A DNA stretch of 64,000 nt from Jutongia hominis (GTDB lineage: Bacteria > Bacillota > Clostridia > Lachnospirales > Lachnospiraceae): positions 62,001-126,000 of the forward strand of contig NZ_JACRSW010000014.1 of NCBI RefSeq assembly GCF_014384965.1. Reading direction: 5' to 3'. A program made the translations under genes and the position numbers. This document shows positions 9,036-17,967 of the stretch, piece by piece (the first letter of the stretch is position 1; every line of letters starts with the position of its first letter). A model generated the notes under the pieces. It saw nothing but the letters and a program-made list of their open reading frames with translations, was not told the origin of the DNA and did not search any database.

Positions 9036-9431
9036 CTATGTTAATTCTTCTTTCAGTTTTATAATATGCTCTTCAATCTTTTTAATTGTAATTACAAATT
9101 CATCATCACTCTTTTCCGTTGGATCTTCAAGCCCCCAATTATCATCAAATGCTCTTCCAATAAATGGGCATCCTACATTACATCCCATAGAAATAGCAAT
9201 ATCAGGTTTTGGAATATCTAAAATTAGTTTAGAATACTGAGTCTGCTCCATATCAATACCATACATTTCTTTCATAATACGCACTGCGTCCTGATTAATT
9301 GATGATTTTATTTCTGTTCCTGCAGAATAGCTTTCAAATACATCTGATGCCAAATGTTTTCCGAGAGCCTCCGCAATCTGGCTTCTACATGAATTATGAA
9401 CACATATAAATGCTATTTTCTTTTTACTCAT
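9036..9431 (-). CDS. arsC: Arsenate reductase, thioredoxin-type
   Basis: 131 residues of the low-molecular-weight phosphatase fold. The P-loop CVHNSCRSQ (residues 10-18) holds the nucleophile Cys and Arg. The redox cysteines follow in SMGCNVGCPFIG near residues 81-92, then the DWGLEDP-type motif as DDNWGLEDPTEKSDD. The enzyme reduces arsenate to arsenite using thioredoxin. No arsR, arsB or acr3 lies next to it. It overlaps a broken gene upstream by 8 bases, so it has lost its usual operon or was inserted here. Confidence 0.88.
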   Translation of the reverse strand: MSKKKIAFICVHNSCRSQIAEALGKHLASDVFESYSAGTEIKSSINQDAVRIMKEMYGIDMEQTQYSKLILDIPKPDIAISMGCNVGCPFIGRAFDDNWGLEDPTEKSDDEFVITIKKIEEHIIKLKEELT

Positions 9432-10134
9432 AATATGGACACCTTTCCTTTATACACTGTTCATTCCTCTTAGAATACTCACACCGTATATTTTCATATT
9501 CCAAAACAACGTCATAATTACTATGCCAAATGCTTTGACGATCATCAGACTGCCAAGATGCTCCTGCAAGAAGATACGGACAAATCCATCCTTTTCCTGC
9601 ATCTGCTTGTGCAGCTTCTTTAGCTGCTTTCTGAAAATATAAGTAAGCAACACCAGAAGTATTCCACCAGGCACAAGGATATAGGCAAACCTCGGTTCCA
9701 TAATAAGGATCACCACAAGGGCTCCTGCCATCTTCGTTATCATTCCGGCTACGCCCGGAACAATCGTGGCAAGTCCCTCTGACACTACAACGGTATCCTA
9801 TGTCACCGGTCTTACACTGCTTTCCTTTGTGGGTAAAATCGGTCATAACACCAAGAACATCTGTCTTTTTGATTCCACGCTCTATCCCAATGCAGTTATC
9901 GCCAAGGATATCATAGGAATCTTCATATACCTTGATAATTCTGTGAAGCACATACTGGTCTGTGCCTCTTATATACAATACTACATCCCATAACTTACAG
10001 CTTTCGCCCTGCTTCATCTCACGCACCGTAAAAGGATCCCGTCCCTGCTTTAACAGTGGCAACATACTCACTCCTACATTTTTGTAAGTAAGAGTGTGAT
10101 ATTTCCGTAGATATTCCTCATAAGCTGTCTTCAC
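9424..10134 (-). pseudogene. S24/S26 peptidase-like gene fused out of frame to an ABC transporter fragment
   Basis: Residues 1 to about 105 look like an S24/S26-type peptidase or chaperone domain (KNVGVSMLPLLKQGRDPF, LHRIIKV, DILGDNCIG). From about 9785 downward that frame turns into nonsense. Another frame (9450-9785) encodes about 110 residues of an ABC exporter membrane domain (GMITKMAGALVVILIMEPRFAY). In related genomes such a peptidase often precedes an ABC exporter; here a deletion has joined the two and removed the ATPase. Further upstream (10142-10245) the minus strand keeps a C-terminal scrap reading VVPVYRLGCNMDIEAARVAY. Confidence 0.7.
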
Positions 10135-10135
10135 G

Positions 10136-10522
10136 ATTCCTCCTGTTTCTTAAGTCTGTTCATTCCTTCATAAGCCACCCTCGCCGCCTCGATATCCATG
10201 TTGCAGCCAAGCCGGTAGACCGGCACTACTGACAGTATATGGTCTATGATGGCTTATACGCATAAATTGATACGTTTTCTCCATTATCTTCGTAATTGAA
10301 AATCTCCATAATATTCTGCCGCATATACCTGTATACTTCCAAACAGGCAAAGGAACCAAATACATACTGCTGTTAGAAAACGGCAGACACCACTCTAGTA
10401 AGATGTGGTACTGCCGCCTCTATAACATCATAATGCTGCAACATCTTGATGCATGGGGTTTGCCCTATAAATCCTCCCTGATTTGCCAACTTTGGTGTGA
10501 TATCACCAACCCTCTTTTTGCA
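10136..10522. other. Degraded region without intact genes
   Basis: Holds only scraps: a C-terminal minus-strand fragment ending near 10142 (YEGMNRLKKQEES) and short broken frames. No promoter or complete gene was recognised. Confidence 0.5.
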
Positions 10523-13375
10523 TCAATATTTCAAAATTCGGACTTTCTTATTCAGTCCCTTTTTATAAAGCATCTTCTTGTATGCTTTATATTTACTTGT
10601 GGGAACTTTGATCACTGTCTTTTTGCCGATACGGCTAAAAGCATATTTCGCTACTGATTTTGAAGTCAGTTTCTCTGATTTAATCGTAATCTTCTTCAAC
10701 TTCCTGCAGCCATAAAAAGCATTTTTTTCTATCTTTGTAACATTCTTTCCTATTACAATACTTGTTATATTTGTACACTTGGCAAACGCATTCTTTCCAA
10801 TTGTAACAATGTTTGAGCCAATCACTACCTTTGTAATTTTCTTATTGTTCTTAAAGGCATTGTCCGCAATGGATGTTACTTTATAAGATACTCCATCAAC
10901 CTTAACCTTTGCCGGAATGGTAGCCGTTCCTTTTGCAGTACTCTTTGGAGCAGTGTACTGTACTGTCGGTGTTTTGCCCTTGCCACTCGTAACTATGTAA
11001 GTCGAACCATCGTTGCCCTTTATCTTCGTACCTTTTTTCGGTACAGACGGCTTATCGTTTTCTTCAGGCTGCTCTGTTGCTCCCGGCTTGTCGGTTGTTC
11101 CCGGCTTATCGGTTGTTCCCGATGATGTACCGCCACCAGATGTACCATCACTTGATGAGCCTCCACTTGAGGCACCGCCACTGGATGAAGAACCACCTCC
11201 TGACGATGAACCACCTCCTGTAGCTGGAATGATAATGCTTGACTTATCGGTAATCTCCGTCTTCGCCGCATTATCCGCAAAGTACTTGCCGCAGCCTGCA
11301 TTCTCACATACATAGTATGCTATATTGCCTGCCACAGTCGCTGTCGCATCCTTTGCTGCTACTTCTCTTAACAGATGACCCGGATGCGTGATCACAGATC
11401 CTTTGGTCACTAATACGGTACAGTCCTTACAATAGACATCGCCACTGTATCCATCCTCGGTACAGGTAACATCTTTCTTACCTCTCACTTCCGTATCCGT
11501 ATGGTCACATACGCTTCTTGTGATCATAATACTTACACTTTCTGTCTCGTAATTACCCTTGTCAGCTCCTGTATAAACTGCTGTTGCTGTCACAGCCACA
11601 CCATCTGTAAGTACTTTATCCTTATCGTTATCAGACCAGTTCCAGCCATCCGGAAGTGTAATATCGCCAACCTTTTTTGTGCTGTGTGCCGGAGTCATCG
11701 CAGCTTCCGGCATATTTAGTGCCTTAGCTGCTTTTTCAATCGTAAAATTTATCTCAATAGAAACTATGTTATCTCCTTTGCCTAATGTAAGCTTTGCTTT
11801 GTATGTACCGGCATTTTTCGGTGCTGTTGTACTATAAGTAGATGGTGTGCCATTTGTTACCGTTGCATAGGTAATGGCATTTTCAGGAATTGTCTCTATA
11901 CCCGTGTTTCCAGAATCTATTGCTGTTCCGGCTTTCTTTTCTGTTCCATCATAGACAATTTTTTCATCTGATGTTGCTGCCGGCCGTGTAAGTTTTACGG
12001 TGTAGGTTGCACCACACTCGTTACAAGTTGCCTTAATAGCATTACCATTTTCTACAGGCTCATAAGCAAAAGAATGTTCTTCATATATTGACGTACTCTG
12101 ATTGGAATATACCTTTGTTGAACTGCCCGGTTTTCCTTCACAGCCGTCATATTTATCTACCTGATAAACTCTTTTTGTGCTATCAAGAACAGGATATGTA
12201 TCACCATTTCCGCCAAGTGCCTGCCCCCATACAGAACCACTGTAAGTTGCGGCATCTTCACCTTCACCTACTGTACAACCTTGTGAGAGAAGATACGCAA
12301 TTTCACCGCTTGCGAATTGTGCGGCGGTTTTGCCGCCATTTTCATCTTCTGTGTCTGCGAGGTGATAGCAATTTTTGATTGGCCCATAATAGTATCCACA
12401 TATACCGCTTATATCAGTATCTGAGCTAGTAGCAGTAACGGTTCCTATGTTATAACAGTTTGAAATTGGTGCAATACTACAGCCACACACACCACCCACA
12501 GAAGCTACTGAGCCGGTAGCGGTAACAGTTCCTGTGTTATAACAGTTTGTGATTGTGCCACCATTGTATCCACATATACCGCCTATAGTAGCAGATGACT
12601 CATCAATACCGGTAAGATTCCCTGCATTATAACAGTTTGTGATTGTGCCGTCATTGCGTCCACACACACCGCCCACAAAATTATTTCCTTTAAAATAGGA
12701 ATCAACAACTCCAACATTTTTTATGTTGCCATCGGCTTCGGAACTTCCGAATAATCCAATACGTATTGAATTACCATTAAAGTACAAACCACTTACGGTT
12801 TTATTATTTCCGTCAAACGTTCCTGAATACTGTGTTATATTATTTTCCATACAATCTGCAATCGGTGTCCAGGTTATAAAATCACTTCCGTTGGAAACAT
12901 TACCCTCTGTATCGTATTGTAAGGAATCAAGAAGATTTTCATTTACTGTGATGTTGGCTGTCAGAATTGCATTGGCTAATTTGTTTTGTTCAACTCCATC
13001 AAGAGTGCCGTTTACAAGTCCTGCAAACCAGTACAGCTGACCTGCATTGCTGATTTCGTAAACATTCTCTTTCATGCTGTCATCGTCAATGTCATATTTG
13101 TCAGTTGTTTCAACAGCAGGCTGATATACGGTTGCATTGCATTTCGGGCAGTTTCCGAAACCGTTGCTGTTGAAAGTTATTTCAACCCCCTCATGCTTAC
13201 ACTCTTCCTCTTCCGTGGATTGCTGTTCAGTCTTTCCAGCACTATCATTTGCCTGCACTGCAATTTCTGAATCATTTTCCTCTGCTCCTGCCTGAATCGG
13301 TGCCACACCGAATACCATGCAGACAGATAGCATTACCGCCAGACCTCTTTTTATCCAGCGTATCTTTTTTCTCAT
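10523..13375 (-). CDS. Secreted repeat-rich surface protein (GLUG, MBG-like, BspA-type LRR)
   Basis: 950 residues behind AAGGAGG. A signal peptide (residues 1-31, ending QAGA) is followed by an acidic stretch. Residues about 215-330 hold four GLUG-type repeats (GGVCGRNDGTITNCYNAG and variants). Residues about 460-560 look like an MBG-type beta domain (KIVYDGTEKKAG...NAGTYKAKL). A second part is rich in paired cysteines. Residues about 730-800 form a Gly/Ser/Thr/Pro linker with DKPGT repeats, and the C terminus carries BspA-type leucine-rich repeats (SIADNAFKNNKKITKVVIGS). There is no LPXTG. It is probably cell-surface or secreted, binding host or neighbour surfaces; the adhesion role is inference. 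A LytTR regulator follows upstream. Confidence 0.85.
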   Translation of the reverse strand: MRKKIRWIKRGLAVMLSVCMVFGVAPIQAGAEENDSEIAVQANDSAGKTEQQSTEEEECKHEGVEITFNSNGFGNCPKCNATVYQPAVETTDKYDIDDDSMKENVYEISNAGQLYWFAGLVNGTLDGVEQNKLANAILTANITVNENLLDSLQYDTEGNVSNGSDFITWTPIADCMENNITQYSGTFDGNNKTVSGLYFNGNSIRIGLFGSSEADGNIKNVGVVDSYFKGNNFVGGVCGRNDGTITNCYNAGNLTGIDESSATIGGICGYNGGTITNCYNTGTVTATGSVASVGGVCGCSIAPISNCYNIGTVTATSSDTDISGICGYYYGPIKNCYHLADTEDENGGKTAAQFASGEIAYLLSQGCTVGEGEDAATYSGSVWGQALGGNGDTYPVLDSTKRVYQVDKYDGCEGKPGSSTKVYSNQSTSIYEEHSFAYEPVENGNAIKATCNECGATYTVKLTRPAATSDEKIVYDGTEKKAGTAIDSGNTGIETIPENAITYATVTNGTPSTYSTTAPKNAGTYKAKLTLGKGDNIVSIEINFTIEKAAKALNMPEAAMTPAHSTKKVGDITLPDGWNWSDNDKDKVLTDGVAVTATAVYTGADKGNYETESVSIMITRSVCDHTDTEVRGKKDVTCTEDGYSGDVYCKDCTVLVTKGSVITHPGHLLREVAAKDATATVAGNIAYYVCENAGCGKYFADNAAKTEITDKSSIIIPATGGGSSSGGGSSSSGGASSGGSSSDGTSGGGTSSGTTDKPGTTDKPGATEQPEENDKPSVPKKGTKIKGNDGSTYIVTSGKGKTPTVQYTAPKSTAKGTATIPAKVKVDGVSYKVTSIADNAFKNNKKITKVVIGSNIVTIGKNAFAKCTNITSIVIGKNVTKIEKNAFYGCRKLKKITIKSEKLTSKSVAKYAFSRIGKKTVIKVPTSKYKAYKKMLYKKGLNKKVRILKY

Positions 13376-13475
13376 AGACTGCCTCCTTTCTTATATCTGT
13401 GGATTAAACTGCTTTTGGCTCGCAGCCGTATAGCAGTTCGTGTATCCTATCATCTGCGTCTATCTTATATGTCAT

Positions 13476-13495
13476 TGATAGAAAATTCTCTATCA
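13476..13495. promoter_or_regulatory. Inverted repeat upstream of the surface protein gene
   Basis: TGATAGA and TCTATCA arms separated by 6 bases, about 100 bases before the start of the surface protein. Possible operator; the binding protein is unknown. Confidence 0.35.
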
Positions 13496-13654
13496 TATAT
13501 TTGGAAATATTTTACCATACCCCCTTATTTTACTCAAGGTTCATGTGGCAATTTGTTCAATTTCGCATAAAATTTCTCATGAAAAATGCCATCTCACCTC
13601 TTTTTTTTGATGAAATGACATTTTTCAGTCTATTTATGCAGTTCGTCACAGCAT

Positions 13655-14443
13655 TTATTCCTGCTTTAACAGGTAATTCTTCCATATCTGTGACAACTCA
13701 TCCTGTTTCTGTGCACAGTGTATCTCATCCAACAGGAATAACATACATCCGCAGTGTCCCGAAAATGTCGGGAAACAGATAATCTTAAGCTCGGTATCTA
13801 TCTCCGGACTATAAGCCATAATCTCAAGACGTTCTCCATACAACGTTGCCCGCTCGTAAGTACACAGCCATTTATCGTCCATATTGGAGAAGATACTGCC
13901 AAAGCTGTTACCGATGAGTCCACTTAGAGGTACTCTCTCCACTTCTGCCAGCTTCTCGTTACCATAGCGGAATATCCAGTCCACAGCATGCCTGTCCTCA
14001 TTGAATATCATCTCGATATCTGTAACGGCAAACGGCATCTGGTCAAAGCTCTGGTAAAATGCATGATACTCTTCCGGTGTCTTAGGAGTGTTCGGCAGGG
14101 CAAAAGTTGCTATAAGCTTTCTCTGCTTCTCCTGCAGCTGTGCAAGGATTTCCTTTCTCCTGCGTGTTGCATAGTTGAGTTCTTCTCCATTGATAAGTGT
14201 CAGCGTATCTTCTAATGCATGGATTGCCATGATACACACCAGATAGGTACGATGCACTTTCAGAAAATATTCCCCAACCTGTGCCTCCATTGCCTCTAAG
14301 GTGCTTCTGGTCTTATATACGCTTCCGCTTGTCACATGAATGTAACAGTCATTCACCGATGCCTTGATATATAGTATATCTGCGACATTGATTACCACCT
14401 GCTTATGATTTGCCTTGATTTCCAGTGTTTTCTTAAACTGCAT
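13655..14443 (-). CDS. LytTR DNA-binding regulator with C-terminal PAS-like domain
   Basis: 262 residues. Residues about 10-105 are a LytTR domain placed at the N terminus (VADILYIKASVNDCYIHV, FLKVHRTYLVCI), without a receiver domain. Residues about 125-255 look like a PAS sensor (FDQMPFAVTDIEMIFN...DWIFRYGNEKLAEV). This is an uncommon order for LytTR proteins; it would sense a signal directly rather than through a kinase. It lies next to, and in line with, the 950-residue surface protein and may control it, though no direct-repeat site was found there. Confidence 0.75.
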   Translation of the reverse strand: MQFKKTLEIKANHKQVVINVADILYIKASVNDCYIHVTSGSVYKTRSTLEAMEAQVGEYFLKVHRTYLVCIMAIHALEDTLTLINGEELNYATRRRKEILAQLQEKQRKLIATFALPNTPKTPEEYHAFYQSFDQMPFAVTDIEMIFNEDRHAVDWIFRYGNEKLAEVERVPLSGLIGNSFGSIFSNMDDKWLCTYERATLYGERLEIMAYSPEIDTELKIICFPTFSGHCGCMLFLLDEIHCAQKQDELSQIWKNYLLKQE

Positions 14444-14608
14444 GATAACTGTTACTCCTTGTGTCTTACGGATTTGCTAATATTTTACTGTATTTTGGGC
14501 GTTATGGCAATGAGGAGTTCGTTGATATTTGACATTTTTTGTTAAAATAGTCTGGCTTTGCTGTTATCTATGTATTCTTATGCATTATTTTTCCTCTCAG
14601 ATCATATT

Positions 14609-14842
14609 TTAATATGGTGTCACGGTCTTATCCCCCTTCAGTATGTAATCCGTACTCACTCGATAAATTTCACTAAACATCAACAGCGAGTCAATCGACA
14701 TTCCCTTCACTCCCCGCTCTATCCGGCTGATCGTTCCCGGCTCAAGTCCAACTGCCTCCGCTACCTGCTCCTGTGTCTTTTCTGCCTGTTTTCTTAATGT
14801 CTTTAATCTCTTACCGCTTGCTTCCATGTCATAAATTATCAT
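14609..14842 (-). CDS. Small XRE-family transcription regulator
   Basis: 77 residues, essentially one Cro/CI-type helix-turn-helix: LRKQAEKTQEQVAEAVGLEPGTISRIERG at residues about 16-44. Start ATG 14842 is favoured because AAGGATGA lies 7 bases upstream; ATG 14827 lacks a site. Single-domain regulators of this type control mobile elements or small operons. The relics next to it (14933-15490) suggest it belonged to a mobile element. Confidence 0.8.
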   Translation of the reverse strand: MIIYDMEASGKRLKTLRKQAEKTQEQVAEAVGLEPGTISRIERGVKGMSIDSLLMFSEIYRVSTDYILKGDKTVTPY

Positions 14843-14927
14843 AATTCTTCATCCTTTCCAGCCATCTCGATAGCCAGAATTAATATGGTGAAAATTATCT
14901 TTGAATTTTCCGCTCCCTGATTCACGC

Positions 14928-14979
14928 AAAAAGACGCAAAGGAAAGCCAGTTATCTACTGGTTATCTTTCCCCTGCGTC
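14928..14979 (-). terminator. Terminator after the zinc-ribbon gene
   Basis: Minus-strand stem GACGCAGGGGAAAG...CTTTCCTTTGCGTC with an inner CCAGT/ACTGG helix, followed by TTTTT at 14928-14932. Confidence 0.75.
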
Positions 14980-15070
14980 TCTGGTACTTCCATAATTGCT
15001 GATGTGCCCTTATCAGGTGGGCTGTTCATTTAATTGTAATTTTGTTTCTATGTAACAGATCCCAGATCTG

Positions 15071-15277
15071 TCAGATACAGAACACACCTTTGCCGGCACG
15101 CTTCCGTATCATGCCTTCTGTATATTTCTTCAACATCATTACCCGTTTGCAGCGATTGCATTTGATCGTAATGCCCTGCAGGACGATCCGGTCATCGTCC
15201 TGACACAATGTGTAATCCATCATCCTCGCATTACACTCTCTGCAATGCAACTGCACTGTACTCCAATTCTTCTCCAA
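15071..15277 (-). CDS. Com-like zinc-ribbon protein
   Basis: 68 residues starting at a TTG codon behind AGAGGAG. Two CxxC pairs, CRECNARM near residue 12 and IKCNRCKRVMMLKKYTEG near residue 39, form a probable zinc ribbon, similar in layout to the phage Mu Com translational activator. Such small proteins occur on prophages and conjugative elements. It has its own terminator and lies beside another mobile-element relic. Function here is unknown. Confidence 0.65.
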   Translation of the reverse strand: MEKNWSTVQLHCRECNARMMDYTLCQDDDRIVLQGITIKCNRCKRVMMLKKYTEGMIRKRAGKGVFCI

Positions 15278-15311
15278 TTCAGTTCAACTCCTCTACCATA
15301 CAAAATTGCTA

Positions 15312-15479
15312 TTACCAACACGCAACATTTGTACTTGCACCAGCTGTCTTAGAACCTCTCTCTACTGTATAGATGTTGCTGCCTTTAATCTTAGCTCCCT
15401 TCGGTTCGTGGGCATGAATCTTGGCTTTCTCCTTGGTGTGAATGACCATCGGTTTGTCATCAACCTTTCTAATTTTCAA
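15312..15479 (-). pseudogene. N-terminal relic of a conjugative-element protein
   Basis: 55 codons from TTG 15479 (behind GGAGGTGA). It begins KIRKVDDKPMVIHTKEKAKI and goes on HAHEPKGAKIKGSNIYTVERGS before stopping early after VACW. This start is familiar from a longer protein found in integrative conjugative elements of Firmicutes, where it runs on for a hundred or more residues. Recognition is from memory of the family, so moderate. It supports the view that 14.6-15.5 kb is the wreck of a mobile element. Confidence 0.55.
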
Positions 15480-15622
15480 TTTTCTCACCTCCTACTTTGA
15501 AAAATAAAATAAGCCGCTAGGGAGCAAAAATTACTCCTTAACGGCTATGTAAAATCATTCAATATTCAATTATTAAAAGCAACATGAAACTGGAATTTTC
15601 GCATATGTCGCAATTTAAATTA

Positions 15623-16072
15623 TCAAATAATATAATTAACTACACCATATATAAAATGGCATATAGTAAAAATTGAGATTGGAACAATAGAAATATGATT
15701 CTTTCTATCAATAGCAAAAAATAAAAAAGCCATACATGATGGTATCGTTAATCCAAGAATAACGACTGCATTGGTTATTCCCCAATAATAGAATAACCAA
15801 CTTACAAAATATGTCACGCAACAACAAATCATCGCAATTATTATCTTTGTGAAATTTAGTTTTTTTCTCTCGGGGTTTATAAATACACATAATGCACATA
15901 TCATTAGTACTTGGCAAATTGAACCTATTGCATCTATTACTACGGTAACCGACTCTGTTCTAAGTATATCATTAGGTGCAGGAACAGCAAACCATATGAA
16001 ATTTGGTATCATAATAATCAAAAAGACTATTATCCCCCAAATATCAAACCCAATCTTATATTTTTTCAACAT
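15623..16072 (-). CDS. Conserved integral membrane protein, unknown function
   Basis: 149 residues with about five membrane helices. It begins MLKKYKIGFDIWGIIVFLIIMIPN, and conserved features such as WFAVPAPNDILR and CQVLMICALCVFIN are typical of a widespread small membrane family in Firmicutes. ATG 16072 is chosen because GGAG lies 8 bases upstream; a GTG 9 bases earlier is the alternative. It lies between two boundary repeats: the full element at 16088-16124 and a half-element, AAACTGGAATT, at 15587. Confidence 0.7.
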   Translation of the reverse strand: MLKKYKIGFDIWGIIVFLIIMIPNFIWFAVPAPNDILRTESVTVVIDAIGSICQVLMICALCVFINPERKKLNFTKIIIAMICCCVTYFVSWLFYYWGITNAVVILGLTIPSCMAFLFFAIDRKNHISIVPISIFTICHFIYGVVNYII

Positions 16073-16087
16073 AATATTCACTCCATG

Positions 16088-16124
16088 AAATTCAAATTTT
16101 CATGTGTTCGACAAACTGGAAGTT
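16088..16124. repeat. Boundary inverted repeat (37 bp)
   Basis: Minus strand: AACTTCCAGTTT, a 13-base spacer, then AAATTTGAATTT. The first arm overlaps the stop codon of the upstream gene (TAACTTCC) and the second arm ends 6 bases before the ribosome site of the next. The central 26 bases (GTTTGTCGAACACATG plus AAAATTTGAA) are identical at 49318-49354. Confidence 0.8.
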
Positions 16125-16440
16125 ATCTTTTTCCTAATGGCAATGCTATTAAATTTCCCAATAATGCAATAACAGCATATCCAACTACATAAACCCATGC
16201 ACTTGAGTTATAAAATATAAATATAGATGGCGCAAACATTATTGCTACAATCAAAATATACCAGAAGTTAAAACCATTCCTAATCCCATAAAAAACAGAG
16301 GTTATTAAACATATTAGAGGAATAATTACTAACATAACAATCATTGCACTTCCTGTGTTTTTTATAAACCAAGGAACGATATAAAAATCTATCAGCAACA
16401 GTAGGTAGAAAACCATGTTCTTTTTTAATTTATCCATCAT
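16123..16440 (-). CDS. Small membrane protein, unknown function
   Basis: 105 residues with four hydrophobic segments (about residues 8-27, 30-50, 60-78 and 80-100). No family recognised. Start ATG 16440 follows AAAGGATG. Its stop codon runs into the boundary repeat at 16088-16124. Its 5' side abuts the half-element AATCGGAATTT and the DUF6061 element, so it looks like an independent module inserted between repeats. Confidence 0.6.
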   Translation of the reverse strand: MMDKLKKNMVFYLLLLIDFYIVPWFIKNTGSAMIVMLVIIPLICLITSVFYGIRNGFNFWYILIVAIMFAPSIFIFYNSSAWVYVVGYAVIALLGNLIALPLGKR

Positions 16441-16458
16441 ATCATCATCCTTTCAAAT

Positions 16459-16750
16459 TCCGATTGAGATTTCACCTGTTTTAAGAGATTTAATAACTGT
16501 TATATTTTGTTATTAAATTCTCTGTAAACCCTTGAAAACACTGGATTTGTCGCAGGTGAGCTTTCCCTTATTGTTTCCCTTGTGTTATATCGTCCCGCCA
16601 GTGTTTACAAACTCTGATAAGGGAAAATACAAGGGCAAGAAAATCATATAAAACAGTATAACACAAAATAAAAGTGACATGGTGAACTGATTGAAATGCT
16701 TCTGATTTTTGTAACTGATGATTTATTGATCGATAAGGAGATAAGATACG
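16459..16750 (+). repeat. Structured leader of DUF6061 element (copy A)
   Basis: About 290 bases nearly identical to the leaders at 37575 and 52684. Several complementary segments are visible: CACCTG/CAGGTG, AACACTGG/CCAGTGTT, TTCCCTTAT/ATAAGGGAA, CCCTTGT/ACAAGGG and TTGTGTTATA/TATAACACAA. Some of these are interleaved. Conservation outside the coding part, together with the pairings, suggests a folded RNA or a mobile-element end. Confidence 0.75.
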
Positions 16751-16987
16751 ATGAGAACAATATTTGCAGAATATAATCCACAATGCAACAGTATTGATGT
16801 TTATACCAGTGCCGGCTATATGCTTCGCATTGACTGCTGGGAAGCTGAGAAGGACTTAAAAACCACGCCTGGATCAGACTGTGCATTAAATACACTTGCT
16901 ATTGACGAACCACTGGAATATGCAAGATTATATCTTGATGGAAATTTACAGATGTGGGTTGATGCAGAAGATTCACTTGAACTTTAA
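16751..16987 (+). CDS. DUF6061 family small protein (copy A)
   Basis: 78 residues starting MRTIFAEYNPQ behind AAGGAG. Conserved family features: GYMLRIDCWEAE, TTPGSDCALNTLAIDEPLEY, and RLYLDGNLQMWVDAEDSLEL at the end. The protein is acidic with no membrane segment or signal. Two further copies (37867, 52976) are about 90 percent identical and share the 290-base leader. It is one of the few plus-strand genes in a minus-strand region, so it was probably inserted as a unit. Function unknown. Confidence 0.88.
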   Translation: MRTIFAEYNPQCNSIDVYTSAGYMLRIDCWEAEKDLKTTPGSDCALNTLAIDEPLEYARLYLDGNLQMWVDAEDSLEL

Positions 16988-17038
16988 TATTTCCTGTTAA
17001 AAATTGAGTAGGAGGCAGTGACTAACCGCCGTCCTCTC

Positions 17039-17077
17039 AGTGGACAGCCCCCAATTGGTGAACTGTCCACTTTTTTT
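17039..17077 (+). terminator. Terminator after DUF6061 copy A
   Basis: Stem AGTGGACAG / CTGTCCACT followed by TTTTTTT on the plus strand. Confidence 0.85.
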
Positions 17078-17175
17078 AATAATATTCTCGTTCTTCCCAC
17101 CAGTCGTTCACTTAACATCGGATTCCAATATAAATCACATTCTCAGGCAGTAACAGTACAATAAGATTTATCGGA
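17078..17175 (-). pseudogene. C-terminal relic of a DUF6040-like gene
   Basis: About 100 bases closely match the 3' end of the DUF6040 gene at 20947-21044 (stop codon, RGYY-type end and the preceding membrane segment), but nothing else of the gene remains. Confidence 0.65.
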
Positions 17176-17190
17176 TATTTCAACAAACGC

Positions 17191-17967
17191 TTATAACAAT
17201 CCACTGTATATTTTTAAATCTTCATCTTTAAACACATTAAAGATTACCTTTTTTATTCTGCTGTCTTTGTTAAGATACTGCTTTACAGTGTTCGTTGCAA
17301 TCTCGGCAGCTCGTTGCTGTGGAAAACGGAATACACCTGTAGACAAACAACAGAATGCAATAGATTCCACACCAGTATCAGCTGCAAGCTTTAGGCACTC
17401 TGTGTAGCAGTTTGCCAACAGGTCTTCATCTTCTTTTGTGACTTTCCATTGTATAATAGGTCCTACCGTATGAAGAATATATTTTGTCGGAAGATTGTAT
17501 CCCGATGTTATCTTTGCTTTGCCGGTCTCTTCTTCATGCCCCTGCTTTGCCATAATTTCATGCATTTTCAGACGAAGTTCCATTCCAGCATAAGTATGAA
17601 TAAAGTTATCAATACAGGCATGCATCGGTGAAAAACAACCAAGCATCTGTGAGTTACACGCATTCACGATCGCATCACATTTCAAAGTGGTAATATCCCC
17701 CTGCCAGATATATAATCTCGAATCGGATTTTACAGGTGCAAGCGTGTCAACATCTGTGATTCCACGCTCTATATTTCTTTCTGTAAGATACTCATCCTGT
17801 ATTTTCAAAAAATCATTACTGATTGGTCTTGGCGGTCTGACATTCATAAGTGAGCGGAGCAGATTTTCCTGCCCCTGCTTATCCGTAGGAATGTTCTGTC
17901 TGCCAAACGGTATTTCTTCTTTTAAAAGATACTGAATCAGATATTCTCTTCGCTCATCCTGTGTCAT
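17191..17967 (-). CDS. Zn-containing macrodomain ADP-ribosyl hydrolase
   Basis: 258 residues. An N-terminal helical extension (1-80) precedes a macrodomain (about 83-255) with GDITTLKCDAIVNACN, the insert GCFSPMHACIDNFIH whose Cys and His residues bind zinc in this subclass, and ILHTVGP and CLSTGVFRFP loops. Known role of the subclass: removal of ADP-ribose from proteins modified by the partner class M sirtuin. It overlaps that sirtuin gene by 4 bases, so the two are coupled. In Staphylococcus and Streptococcus the pair acts on lipoylated GcvH-L; no gcvH-L or lplA2 is present here. Confidence 0.9.
   Translation of the reverse strand: MTQDERREYLIQYLLKEEIPFGRQNIPTDKQGQENLLRSLMNVRPPRPISNDFLKIQDEYLTERNIERGITDVDTLAPVKSDSRLYIWQGDITTLKCDAIVNACNSQMLGCFSPMHACIDNFIHTYAGMELRLKMHEIMAKQGHEEETGKAKITSGYNLPTKYILHTVGPIIQWKVTKEDEDLLANCYTECLKLAADTGVESIAFCCLSTGVFRFPQQRAAEIATNTVKQYLNKDSRIKKVIFNVFKDEDLKIYSGLL

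Noticed and set aside
11013..11315. Plus-strand frame rich in Pro and Val inside the surface protein gene
   Set aside because: It is the mirror of the Gly/Ser linker of the minus-strand gene.
13381..13500. LytTR direct repeats before the surface protein
   Set aside because: No pair of 8-9 base direct repeats at 21-22 bp spacing was found; only a short inverted repeat.
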